From Anaerolineaceae bacterium (GTDB lineage Bacteria > Chloroflexota > Anaerolineae > Aggregatilineales > Phototrophicaceae): a DNA stretch of 32,190 nucleotides. Under the pieces are notes generated by a model. That model saw nothing but the letters and a program-made list of their open reading frames with translations. It was not told the DNA's origin and made no database searches. Shown one piece after another: positions 23,619 through 30,885 of the stretch. The stretch's first letter is position 1, and every line of letters begins with the position of its first letter. The stretch lies in NCBI GenBank assembly GCA_016124855.1, contig WGMX01000029.1, positions 1-32,190 on the forward strand, given 5' to 3'. The position numbers were made by a program, and so were the translations under genes.

Positions 23619-23869
23619 CAGTTAATAACCTCATTTTTGTTGGGTATTCATGAATAGTGTTCTGACGAATGAAGAACGTGAAGTATTACTCTTTGCTCCA
23701 AAGTGGGCATTAATTAGCCGAGAAATCACAGTTTGTTGCGGCGTAACATCCTAAGAAATAATAAAGAGTTGTTAATTTCGTAAATTTTTCACAAAAATTA
23801 ATGCTATTAATCCTCGGGCTGGATATACTGAAACTAATCCTAATTATTTGAGCGTTTATGGAGTTTATT
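23619..23869. other. Intergenic region upstream of the second receiver gene
   Basis: No gene supported. AT-rich, with a TATACT hexamer near 23825-23830 about 40 bases before the receiver start. The upstream region of the paralogue at 409 has a similarly placed TATACT, in keeping with duplicated promoters. Confidence 0.35.
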
Positions 23870-24253
23870 ATGCAGCCCAATATCCTGATTGTTGACGACA
23901 CGATTGAATACGGAGAATTGGTGCAGGCTTCATTAATCCGATCAGGACTTCAGGCGGACTACGTTTATAACGGGCAGATGGCACTCGATTACTTGAACAA
24001 CCAGTTACCGGATGTGATGCTGCTCGACATTAGTATGCCGGGAATGAGCGGGTGGGCGGTGCTGGACGAAATTAAGGTACGTTATCCAAAGGCCAATTTC
24101 CCGGTGATTGTGCTGACCTCTTTCAATGATCCGGCGAACAAGTTGGTGGGTAAATTCCAACAACTGGTTTACCGTTACTGCACCAAGCCGACCGATCTTA
24201 AGACTCTGGCGCACACGGTTATTGAGGCCACGCAGCGACAAGTGGCGGTTTAG
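23870..24253 (+). CDS. Receiver-only response regulator, paralogue
   Basis: A 127-residue CheY-like phosphoacceptor. Numbered from the ATG at 23870, the acidic pair is D9-D10 (VDD), the phosphoacceptor is D53 in LDISMPGMSGW, the switch Thr is T83 and the invariant Lys is K106, followed by Pro. It carries no output domain. The ATG at 23870 has GGAG 6 bases upstream, whereas the ATG at 23858 overlaps that site. It shares DPANKL(V/I)GK with the protein at 409 and is roughly half identical by eye. It ends just before a strong terminator and long repeat copy B. No histidine kinase is adjacent. Confidence 0.93.
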   Translation: MQPNILIVDDTIEYGELVQASLIRSGLQADYVYNGQMALDYLNNQLPDVMLLDISMPGMSGWAVLDEIKVRYPKANFPVIVLTSFNDPANKLVGKFQQLVYRYCTKPTDLKTLAHTVIEATQRQVAV

Positions 24254-24281
24254 TTTGTAGTTACAAGTTTCAAGTTACAAG

Positions 24282-24311
24282 AAGGCGGTGGGTGAAAGCT
24301 CGCCGCTTTTT
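24282..24311 (+). terminator. Terminator of the second receiver gene
   Basis: GCGGTGGGT/GCTCGCCGC stem with two G-T pairs and a GAAA loop (arms 24285-24293 and 24298-24306), followed by TTTTTGATT. Confidence 0.85.
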
Positions 24312-24361
24312 GATTCAGTTTAGTAGATTCGATGTGAAGAAAGTGAAGTTTGCGAATCAGG

Positions 24362-24948
24362 TTTGAGGGAGAAACTTCGCAAAATTCTTCACATTCTTCA
24401 TTTTCACAAGCGGCTTTTGGCTGTTAGCGACTAGCTTTTAGCTCGATACCAGTTACCAGTCGAATACAAAAGCTGTTTTATGGCGGAAATGTCATAAAAG
24501 TCGTCAATGTCGGGCTGATATTTGGCAACATTAGCGACATTTCGGCGGATTGCTCGGCTGGACTTGCGGCAAAAGGTTGTTGGAATGTCCGACGCCAAGA
24601 TTGCTAATCAGTCGATAGTCGTCAGCTATCAGTCGCCAGTCACCAGCTTTAAGTTTCAAGAGACAAGTTACAAGTTCAGCCTTAAGCTAAAAACGGCGAT
24701 GGCGACAATAAAATAGATCGCGTTCAAAGCGGAACATGCGGCGAAAGCGGCAGCGAAAGCGGCGAAATTTGTCCGTTGATTGTGCACCAAGCGATGGATG
24801 TTAAGCTGTGTGAAGATCAAGGGCTTGCCAGCGGCAAGCCCGTACATCCCCATAGACATGATATTCGATATTGAGAGGAAACGGGTTACATTTTGGAAGA
24901 ACATTTTGTAACTCTTTCGCGAGGCTGGCGCTAACCGTTTTGAGGGAG
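24362..24948 (-). repeat. Long dispersed repeat, copy B (inverted partner of 6093-6743)
   Basis: Reverse complement of copy A over three blocks; the block near 24450-24772 is almost identical. TTTGAGGGAG stands at both ends (24362-24371 and 24939-24948), as in copy A on the other strand. The block between about 24773 and 24880 is unrelated to copy A and holds a GGGCTTGCC hairpin. A minus-strand frame 24904-24668 (78 codons) is open here and would encode a short protein with one hydrophobic segment, IYFIVAIAVFSLRL. In copy A that frame is broken. Whether it is real is open. Confidence 0.85.
24821..24841. repeat. GGCTTGCC hairpin repeat (family 2), in long repeat copy B
   Basis: Perfect 9-bp stem GGGCTTGCC/GGCAAGCCC with an AGC loop, followed by GTACATCCCC. 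A degenerate relative (GGATTGCC-AGC-GGCAAACC) is at 27350-27368. Copy A of the long repeat has a different hairpin at this position. Confidence 0.7.
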
Positions 24949-25388
24949 AGTTATCGGGGTAAAGATTGGGAGGCGGTTAGTGATTGGTTTGGCAGGTTTG
25001 AAAAAATAAATAGAAAATTATAATAAGCGTGCCCGGATCATTTCAATACCTTAGCTTACGTTCTGGCTGAGTAAATTCAGGATTTTTAGTTCCATGGATG
25101 CTGATAACGAGTATGGCGGATCTCGTTGAGGGGACAAAGCCTGAAGCCAATTACAATGCAGTATCAAAGAACTTCACATTTTCATATTGAGCCACAAATT
25201 TACGAGGCTGTTTGCATACAGACAGCCCTGTTTCCTTATCCTTTGTCAATGCGTTCGCTGCTTCATGTGTGGGACTCATTCAGATTCCAAATATCAGAGT
25301 CATCATGTAATTTATTTGTGATGGGTTATCATTTAGTAGAACCCATCACATAAAGTATTACATAAATCTTGACCACAGTCTCGCGTGG
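24949..25388. other. Intergenic region, nothing recognised
   Basis: No coding frame with a recognisable pattern or ribosome site. A plus-strand frame of 75 codons at 25126-25353 is unsupported. It separates the long repeat from the 3' end of the membrane protein gene. Confidence 0.3.
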
Positions 25389-26102
25389 TTAGCCATAAAG
25401 CAGCGTCAAGGTTAATGGCCCAAATGCCGCCTGCGTATTTGCTACAACGATCACCATCATTAGTAGAGAAAGGGTAACCATAGCAATTCCGGAAAAGACA
25501 AGCGCGTTTTCTCTCAGTCTCCACTTTGCCTCGTGCAGATTAGATTGCTTGATTAACCTGTTCCAAATCGAGGTGCCGAAGCCCACAAATAGTACCAGCA
25601 AAACTGCACAAACTAATGCTTTGGTGGTATGAAAGGCGACGCGTTCATGAATCTTGTTTTGGATAATTGATGGAATGCTGTCGCTTCCGGACTGTAACCA
25701 TGTGTTGAAGGCATGGTAAAGTTGATCCTTTTGTGTGTTGGCTATTGGGGTACTGATGGAATCCGGGAGTAGAGAAAACCCGTGACGGGGATCTACTACG
25801 TTGGTTGCATTCGCTGCGGTGATCAAGGCGATCATTAGACCAACGAGGATACTTAATGCCCCAAACGCGAAATAAAGCTTCTTTTCAAATGTCCATTTGC
25901 GCTTATCAGTTTTGGGCACTCTTTTCCAATGAGTCCAAAAGTAGAGGCTTAGTAGCACAAAAATAATCACCAAAAGCCCTCCGGCAACAACGAACACAAC
26001 GTGGTAGGTAGTGTAATCGTTGATGAGCGTATTCATGGCGGGATTAGACCCTGAACCTGAGTTGATCAGGTTGTTGAGTGTCGCTTGCAGATTGTCGTTC
26101 AC
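25389..26102 (-). CDS. Four-span membrane protein of unknown function
   Basis: A 237-residue integral membrane protein, not recognised. Predicted spans are at about 34-56, 79-97, 162-181 and 205-226. A basic loop follows the first span (WKRVPKTDKRKW) and another follows the third (NRLIKQSNLHEAKWRLR). A loop between spans two and three of about 60 residues (including DPRHGFSLLPDS) probably faces outside. No enzymatic motif is visible. The start is GTG at 26102, with GGAGAC eight bases upstream. It is not in a tight operon. Confidence 0.7.
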   Translation of the reverse strand: MNDNLQATLNNLINSGSGSNPAMNTLINDYTTYHVVFVVAGGLLVIIFVLLSLYFWTHWKRVPKTDKRKWTFEKKLYFAFGALSILVGLMIALITAANATNVVDPRHGFSLLPDSISTPIANTQKDQLYHAFNTWLQSGSDSIPSIIQNKIHERVAFHTTKALVCAVLLVLFVGFGTSIWNRLIKQSNLHEAKWRLRENALVFSGIAMVTLSLLMMVIVVANTQAAFGPLTLTLLYG

Positions 26103-26483
26103 GTTGAATGTCTCCTAATGTCTAATCTCAATTGTCAAAGTATCCCGATGCTAAATGTTTTGTTGGTTATGTTTTCGCTCCGTTATGACTGTAACAGCTT
26201 CAGTACCCGTGTTTTTCATGTTCTTAGACTTATACTGAAACGTTTTTCATATACGGAATTCGGCTTCAGAGGTTGCTCAGTAGAGCGATAAGTGGTTCAT
26301 CACTAAATCAATTTCAATCTGATACAAGATCACTTATTTAATCCTTGACCACTACTTGAGTTTTTATTGATGACTGAAGGCGATCAGGTTTAAACGCAGC
26401 GTAATACTTTGTAATTTGTTTTGATTGAGAAAAATAGTACAATCGCTTTACACTATACAAAAGGAATTAAATAGGAGGGCGCG
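26103..26483. other. Intergenic region
   Basis: Divergent spacer between the membrane protein and the DUF1992 gene. A candidate promoter for the latter is TTGTTT, 16-base spacer, TACAAT ending near 26450; this is a weak prediction. No gene is supported. Confidence 0.3.
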
Positions 26484-26903
26484 ATGAGGCAGTGGGAAAC
26501 GGGCGCGGACGTTGCCATCCGTAAGGCAATGGAAGCGGGCGAATTCAATAACCTTCCCGGCGAAGGGCAGCCGCTTGATCTCAGTGTTGATCCTTATACT
26601 CCGGCGGATATGCAGCTTGCCTATAAAATTCTGAAACAGAACGGCCTCGCGCCGGATTGGATTGTGCAAAGTAAAACGCTGACCGCGAAGTTGGACTCAT
26701 GGCAGTCGCGTTTGCAGGCGGCGCACAAGAATTACCGAACGAGCAATAATATCGGCTCATGGATTACCGCCAAGGAAAAGTTGGGCGTGGATGCTGAGAA
26801 GCTCAACAAAGAGATTGTGGCTTTCAACCTCAAGCTGCCACAGGGCATTACTCATCTACCGATGTTGAATGTGCAGCGGGCTGTAGAGCGGTTGGTGGGG
26901 TAA
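26484..26903 (+). CDS. DUF1992 / DnaJ-C28-like conserved protein
   Basis: A 139-residue protein of the family once named DUF1992, related to the conserved region of DNAJC28. Family words are AIRKAMEAGEFNNLPGEGQPLDL near the N-terminus (split here over residues 11-32) and MQLAYKILKQNGLAPDWI. The rest is helical. It lacks a J domain, so the name is historical only; the function is unknown. The ATG at 26484 is preceded by GGAGGG about 6 bases upstream. It stands alone. A family-1 hairpin follows its stop. Confidence 0.87.
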   Translation: MRQWETGADVAIRKAMEAGEFNNLPGEGQPLDLSVDPYTPADMQLAYKILKQNGLAPDWIVQSKTLTAKLDSWQSRLQAAHKNYRTSNNIGSWITAKEKLGVDAEKLNKEIVAFNLKLPQGITHLPMLNVQRAVERLVG

Positions 26904-26927
26904 ATGGACAATAAGGCAGTAGAAAAA

Positions 26928-26951
26928 GGGCACACAGCCGTGCGCCCCTAC
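26928..26951 (+). repeat. CGCCCCTACA hairpin repeat (family 1)
   Basis: GGGCACAC-AGCC-GTGCGCCC with one mismatch, then CTACA. Same family as those at 29103, 29617 and (inverted) 6197. Not followed by a T-run. Confidence 0.65.
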
Positions 26952-26979
26952 AAAATGCAATTGCTTATTAACCCACTGA

Positions 26980-27009
26980 ATCAATAAAGGCGAGGGTATG
27001 AACTCGCCT
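26980..27009 (-). terminator. Terminator of tatA (minus strand)
   Basis: Stem AGGCGAG/CTCGCCT (arms 26988-26994 and 27003-27009) with an 8-base loop. Read on the minus strand it is followed by TTATTGATT, 20 bases after the TatA stop. Confidence 0.7.
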
Positions 27010-27029
27010 GATATAGACAAATTGGACTG

Positions 27030-27221
27030 TTAGACTTTGGTTTCTTCAGCCGTTTTGGTTTCTTCGGCAACTTTATCTTTCTTGCTGCCTTCTTCCAAAC
27101 CTTTGCGGAAGTTCGCCACTGCGCTGCCTAATTCACCACCGATGCGACCAACGCGGCCTACACCGAACAGCAGAATGACGATCACCAAAATAATAATGAG
27201 TTCTGTAGGTCCTAAGCTCAC
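27030..27221 (-). CDS. tatA: TatA/TatE-like twin-arginine translocase subunit
   Basis: A 63-residue protein with the TatA layout: N-terminal hydrophobic helix LGPTELIIILVIVILLFG, then the FG hinge followed by an amphipathic helix GRVGRIGGELGSAVANFRKG, and a charged tail EEGSKKDKVAEETKTAEETK. TatA forms the pore of the Tat system with TatBC. The start is GTG at 27221, with AGGAG eight bases upstream; a TTG at 27239 would overlap that site. The FGVGRVGRIG hinge differs from the usual FGPKKLPELG but is common in Chloroflexota. tatC is not present here. A terminator follows. Confidence 0.87.
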   Translation of the reverse strand: MSLGPTELIIILVIVILLFGVGRVGRIGGELGSAVANFRKGLEEGSKKDKVAEETKTAEETKV

Positions 27222-27485
27222 AGTAGTTGCTCCTCTCAATGCCGACTTCTGTTCATTATAACACCGTTGTTGGTCATAGGGGGTAGCCCCTATGAGGTAT
27301 TTCTCATTATTAAAGGGTTTATGAACGGATGTGTGTTACAGATAGCAACGGATTGCCAGCGGCAAACCTGTATGCAATATTCGTTGATGCACAGATATAA
27401 ACATTCAATGAATCGTATCCTAATCCCTATGCCTATTGCCCCACACGAACGGAAATGCTAGACTCTAGGTTGGAGGCAAATAACC
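27222..27485. other. Intergenic region with a family-2 hairpin
   Basis: Divergent spacer between tatA and dnaX. The GGATTGCC-AGC-GGCAAACC hairpin lies at 27350-27368. No gene is supported; the ribosome site GGAGG of dnaX is at its end. Confidence 0.4.
27350..27368. repeat. GGCTTGCC-type hairpin repeat (family 2), degenerate
   Basis: GGATTGCC / GGCAAACC around AGC, followed by TGTA. It matches the hairpin at 24821-24841 except at one paired position per arm. Confidence 0.55.
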
Positions 27486-29078
27486 GTGCCAAAACAAGCC
27501 CTTTACCTTAAATTTCGCCCGCTGTCATTTGATGACATGGTTGGTCAAGAACATATCACGCGGACGCTGCGAAACTCGCTCAAGACGGGGCGCATCCGTC
27601 ATGCGTATCTTTTTAGTGGGCCACGCGGTACAGGTAAGACAACTTCTGCGCGTTTGTTGGCGAAGGCTATTAACTGCCAGAATCCTGACCCTGATAAACG
27701 TCCGTGTAATGAATGCGCGGCTTGTATTGCGGTGAATGAAGGCCGCTATCTTGATTTGATTGAGATTGATGCTGCCACTCATACCGGCGTCGATGATGTA
27801 CGCGACTTGAGAGATAAGATTGCATTCTCACCGGGGGAAGGGCAGTACAAGGTTTACATTATCGACGAAGTTCACCGCTTCACAGGTAACGCTTTCGACG
27901 CGCTGCTCAAGACACTGGAAGAGCCGCCTGAACACGCGATTTTTATCCTTGCAACGACTGAAATTGATAAAGTTCCACAGACGATTAAGAGCCGCTGTTT
28001 GCCGTTCGAGTTCCGGCTCTATTCGGTGACAGAAGTGGCGGATCGTTTGCAAGTGATTGCTGAAAACGAAGGTCTGCACATTAATCGGGATGCATTAGAA
28101 CTGGTGGCACGTCAAGGTACAGGTAGTATGCGCGACAGCATCAGCCTGCTCGACCAGATTGTGTCTGATCCTGATGAAGTGATTACGCTGGATATTGTCG
28201 AGCGTATTCTGGGTACAGCCAGTTTGGGCGCGGTCAAAGATGTGGTGGCGGCGTTAATTGATGAAGATGCCGCACGCGGTTTGCATGATATTGCCCACGC
28301 GGTAGATTCGGGTTCTGATCCCAAGCAATTTGGTGAGCAAGTGGTTGAACATTTGCGGGCCATTTTGCTGACGCAAACTGCGAGTGCTGATCTGGTGGAA
28401 GCGTCGAGCGAAGATCGGGCGCTGTACGAAGATCAAGCGGTTTTGATTGGACGCGGGCGACTGCTGGCGGCGATCAAAGCATTTAATGATGCAGTGAATA
28501 ATTATCGTGGTGGTTGGCAGCCGCAGCTCGGGTTGGAGCTGGCGCTGCTCGAAAGCCTCAAGCAGCAAGAAGTGACCGTCGATATGAGCACAAATTATGG
28601 TCAAGCGGGGTATGCGCCGCCATTACAATCTGCCCAACAGGCCGCTCCGCCTCCGGTGGAGACGATGCCACCGGGAGCGCCACCGGTCATCGATCCGGCA
28701 GTCGTGCGCGAGAAGTGGAATATTTCGCTTAAGGCGCTGTATCGCTACAGCAAGAGCGGGCCAGATTTGATGCAGCATTTCCGGGTGGTGCGGGTGGATG
28801 GCAACACGCTCTTTCTGGGGACGGATAACGCGCTGTATTATGAAAAGCTGCAATATCCAGAGAAGATTCAAGTGTTGGAGCGTGTGTTTTACGAGGTGCA
28901 TCGCGTGCGGCTGCATGTGCGGCTGACGATGGTTGGCAGTAACGAAATGCAGGATACCCCGGTTGAAGCGCAGGGATTCGATCCGAATGATCCACTGCTT
29001 TCGGAAGGCGCACAGCTTGGTGCGAAAATCACGCCCGTTGATAACACCAAGCGTAGAAGTGACAAGACGAGCGAATAG
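27486..29078 (+). CDS. dnaX: DNA polymerase III subunit gamma/tau
   Basis: A 530-residue clamp-loader ATPase. Walker A is GPRGTGKT (45-52), zinc Cys are at 64, 74, 77 and 80, Walker B is DEVH (127-130), and the arginine-finger motif SRC is at 169-171. A Pro/Ala-rich linker (about 370-395) leads to the C-terminal tau-like domain. The start is GTG at 27486, with GGAGG 10 bases upstream. It is followed by ybaB/ebfC, the classical dnaX-ybaB-recR order, here interrupted by an acyltransferase before recR. No obvious slippery site for programmed frameshifting was seen, so only one product is expected. Confidence 0.97.
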   Translation: MPKQALYLKFRPLSFDDMVGQEHITRTLRNSLKTGRIRHAYLFSGPRGTGKTTSARLLAKAINCQNPDPDKRPCNECAACIAVNEGRYLDLIEIDAATHTGVDDVRDLRDKIAFSPGEGQYKVYIIDEVHRFTGNAFDALLKTLEEPPEHAIFILATTEIDKVPQTIKSRCLPFEFRLYSVTEVADRLQVIAENEGLHINRDALELVARQGTGSMRDSISLLDQIVSDPDEVITLDIVERILGTASLGAVKDVVAALIDEDAARGLHDIAHAVDSGSDPKQFGEQVVEHLRAILLTQTASADLVEASSEDRALYEDQAVLIGRGRLLAAIKAFNDAVNNYRGGWQPQLGLELALLESLKQQEVTVDMSTNYGQAGYAPPLQSAQQAAPPPVETMPPGAPPVIDPAVVREKWNISLKALYRYSKSGPDLMQHFRVVRVDGNTLFLGTDNALYYEKLQYPEKIQVLERVFYEVHRVRLHVRLTMVGSNEMQDTPVEAQGFDPNDPLLSEGAQLGAKITPVDNTKRRSDKTSE

Positions 29079-29102
29079 GAACCATTAATTAGTCAGATTA
29101 TC

Positions 29103-29127
29103 GGGCGGGATTCTTTCCGCCCCTACA
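29103..29127 (+). repeat. CGCCCCTACA hairpin repeat (family 1)
   Basis: GGGCGG/CCGCCC stem with loop GATTCTTT, then CTACA, between dnaX and ybaB. Same family as at 26928 and 29617. Confidence 0.65.
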
Positions 29128-29207
29128 ATATGTGATGCGACCATGTGAGTATAGTACGCATCTAAGTAAGTATCTTTCGAGAATGACGAAGGAATGAGGA
29201 GAATATC

Positions 29208-29600
29208 ATGGCAAAAGGCAAGCGCGGCGGTTTTGGTGGGGGCGGGATGCCCGGTGGAATGCAGGGCGGTATGGGCGGCATGATGAAGCAGATTCAGAAG
29301 ATGCAGGAAGACATGGTCGCTGCCCAAGAAGCTCTGGAAAAGGAAACGGTTGAGGTCTCGGTGGGTGGTGGAGCGGTTAAAGTTCTTATCAGTGGTCATC
29401 AACGGGTGCAGTCGATCACCATCAATAAAGAGATGATTGATCTGGATGACGACGAATGGCTGACCGATTTGCAAGAACTGGTGATGTTGTGTGTCAACCA
29501 AGCAATTGAACAAAGCCAAGAAATGTCGGCACGACGGATGGAAGGTATCACCGGTGGCTTGGGTGATAATCCGTTGTTGAGTGGTTTGTTGGGCGGGTAG
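29208..29600 (+). CDS. ybaB: YbaB/EbfC-family nucleoid-associated protein
   Basis: A 130-residue DNA-binding dimer expected to associate with the nucleoid, often linked to recR. The family core runs from about residue 25 (MMKQIQKMQEDMVAAQEALEKETVEVS split by the start of strand one) through VKVLISGHQRVQSITINKEM and the C-terminal helix LQELVMLCVNQAIEQSQEMS. The usual length is about 100-110; the extra part is a Gly/Met-rich N-terminal stretch with GGFGGGG, GMPGGM and GGMGGMM words. The ATG at 29208 has GAGGAG 6 bases upstream. It is followed after 208 bases by an acyltransferase, not recR directly. Confidence 0.93.
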   Translation: MAKGKRGGFGGGGMPGGMQGGMGGMMKQIQKMQEDMVAAQEALEKETVEVSVGGGAVKVLISGHQRVQSITINKEMIDLDDDEWLTDLQELVMLCVNQAIEQSQEMSARRMEGITGGLGDNPLLSGLLGG

Positions 29601-29616
29601 TAAACCTCTTGTTTGT

Positions 29617-29641
29617 GGGCGCACAACCGTGCGCCCCTACA
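29617..29641 (+). repeat. CGCCCCTACA hairpin repeat (family 1)
   Basis: Perfect GGGCGCAC/GTGCGCCC stem with AACC loop, then CTACA, just after the ybaB stop. It is the best-formed copy of the family. Not followed by a T-run. Confidence 0.75.
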
Positions 29642-29735
29642 GTGATCTGATTTTTGCAATCAAAACCTCCCGATAAAGCACTTTATAATCAGGCTCAAGG
29701 TTCAGCATGGCGCTGATGACTGTACACTAATGGAA

Positions 29736-29760
29736 GGGCAGAGATATTCTGCTCTTTTTT
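29736..29760 (+). terminator. Intrinsic terminator after ybaB
   Basis: Stem GGGCAGA/TCTGCTC (29736-29742 and 29748-29754) with one G-T pair, then six or more T. It lies 135 bases after ybaB and 49 before the acyltransferase start, so the two are likely separate units. Confidence 0.75.
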
Positions 29761-29808
29761 ATCCCGCCATTGGTTACAGGTTTTTGTGCCTGAGTAAAGT
29801 GTCCATGA

Positions 29809-30885
29809 GTGAAAATTCACTTTAAGGGTTTGAATGCGCTGCGGTTTTATGCGGCGGTTTCAGTTGTTATCCAGCACATTATGTATAGTCCGCACGATTG
29901 GTTTGGTGCGCCGAACCTTCCCGAGACGGTTGGGCATTTATTTATCAGTGGTACGGATGCGGTTCATCTCTTTTTTGTCCTGAGCGGTTTTCTGATTACA
30001 TATCTGCTGTTGGTCGAACGCGAACGTACCGGAACGGTGTCCATTCGCAAGTTTTATATCCGTCGCATTCTGCGAATCTGGCCACTTTACTTCATTATCA
30101 TCTTGATTGTCGGGCTTTTGCTGCCGTTGATTATCCCCGACTACAAAAATCCATTGTCGAATACAACACTTGCACTACTGCTGGTGCTGTTTCAAGGCAA
30201 TATCGCCTTTATCCTTTTTTATCCCTATCCTCCGCTGGAACATCTTTGGACGATTGCGATTGAGGAACAGTTCTACCTGTTTATTCCACATATTGGGAAA
30301 CGCGCGTCAAGCCTCGAAAGAGTATTCATGAGCATTATTGTGTTCTGGTGGGCGCTGATGGCGATCACTGAGTGGTGGATGCCGGATAATTTCATCACGA
30401 TTGTGATCCATTCGGTCCGCTATGACACGATTGCCATTGGGGGTTTATTCGCTTGTATCTATTACTATAAGCGTCCGATTTTGAAGTGGATTTATCACCC
30501 CATGATCGGAACACTGTCGGTTGTGATGCTGGCTATCGCCGCACTCTTTATTGAGAACACGCCGGATTTGCTGTATACGTCATTCATGTGTTTCGTGTTT
30601 GGTGTGCTGCTGTTGAATGTTTCGACCAATGAGAAGTTTTTCTTGAAGTTGGATCATCCGTGGCTGGAAAAGTACGGCAACCTTTCGTACAGCATCTATA
30701 TGTATCATCCGATACTGCTGCTGATTTTTTACACCTTTGTCTATCACCGGCTCGATATTGTCTCCTACCAAATTGCGGTCTATCCGGTTATAATAATCAG
30801 CACATTCATTCTATCGTGGTTCTCCTATCGTTATTTTGAAACCCCTCTGCTTAAGTTGAAAGATCGATTCAAGGTTGCCAGATGA
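29809..30885 (+). CDS. Acyltransferase 3 (OafA/YrhL-like) membrane protein
   Basis: A 358-residue integral membrane O-acyltransferase. The N-terminal LRFYAAVSVVIQH (catalytic His at 23), FFVLSGFLITYLL, FYIRRILRIWPLY and LEHLWTIAIEEQFY match family 3 acyltransferases, which decorate polysaccharides or lipids with acyl groups. About 10 hydrophobic helices. The start is GTG at 29809 with a poor ribosome site. It overlaps recR by 4 bases (ATGA), so the two are translated from one mRNA; this is a coupling without an obvious functional link. Confidence 0.9.
   Translation: MKIHFKGLNALRFYAAVSVVIQHIMYSPHDWFGAPNLPETVGHLFISGTDAVHLFFVLSGFLITYLLLVERERTGTVSIRKFYIRRILRIWPLYFIIILIVGLLLPLIIPDYKNPLSNTTLALLLVLFQGNIAFILFYPYPPLEHLWTIAIEEQFYLFIPHIGKRASSLERVFMSIIVFWWALMAITEWWMPDNFITIVIHSVRYDTIAIGGLFACIYYYKRPILKWIYHPMIGTLSVVMLAIAALFIENTPDLLYTSFMCFVFGVLLLNVSTNEKFFLKLDHPWLEKYGNLSYSIYMYHPILLLIFYTFVYHRLDIVSYQIAVYPVIIISTFILSWFSYRYFETPLLKLKDRFKVAR

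Noticed and set aside
24362..24948. Insertion sequence
   Set aside because: The long repeat encodes no transposase and has no terminal inverted repeats; its ends are direct 10-mers, so it is listed as a repeat only.
27486..29078. Programmed frameshift in dnaX
   Set aside because: No A-rich slippery heptamer followed by a stem was found in the reading frame around the expected gamma end; a single product is assumed.
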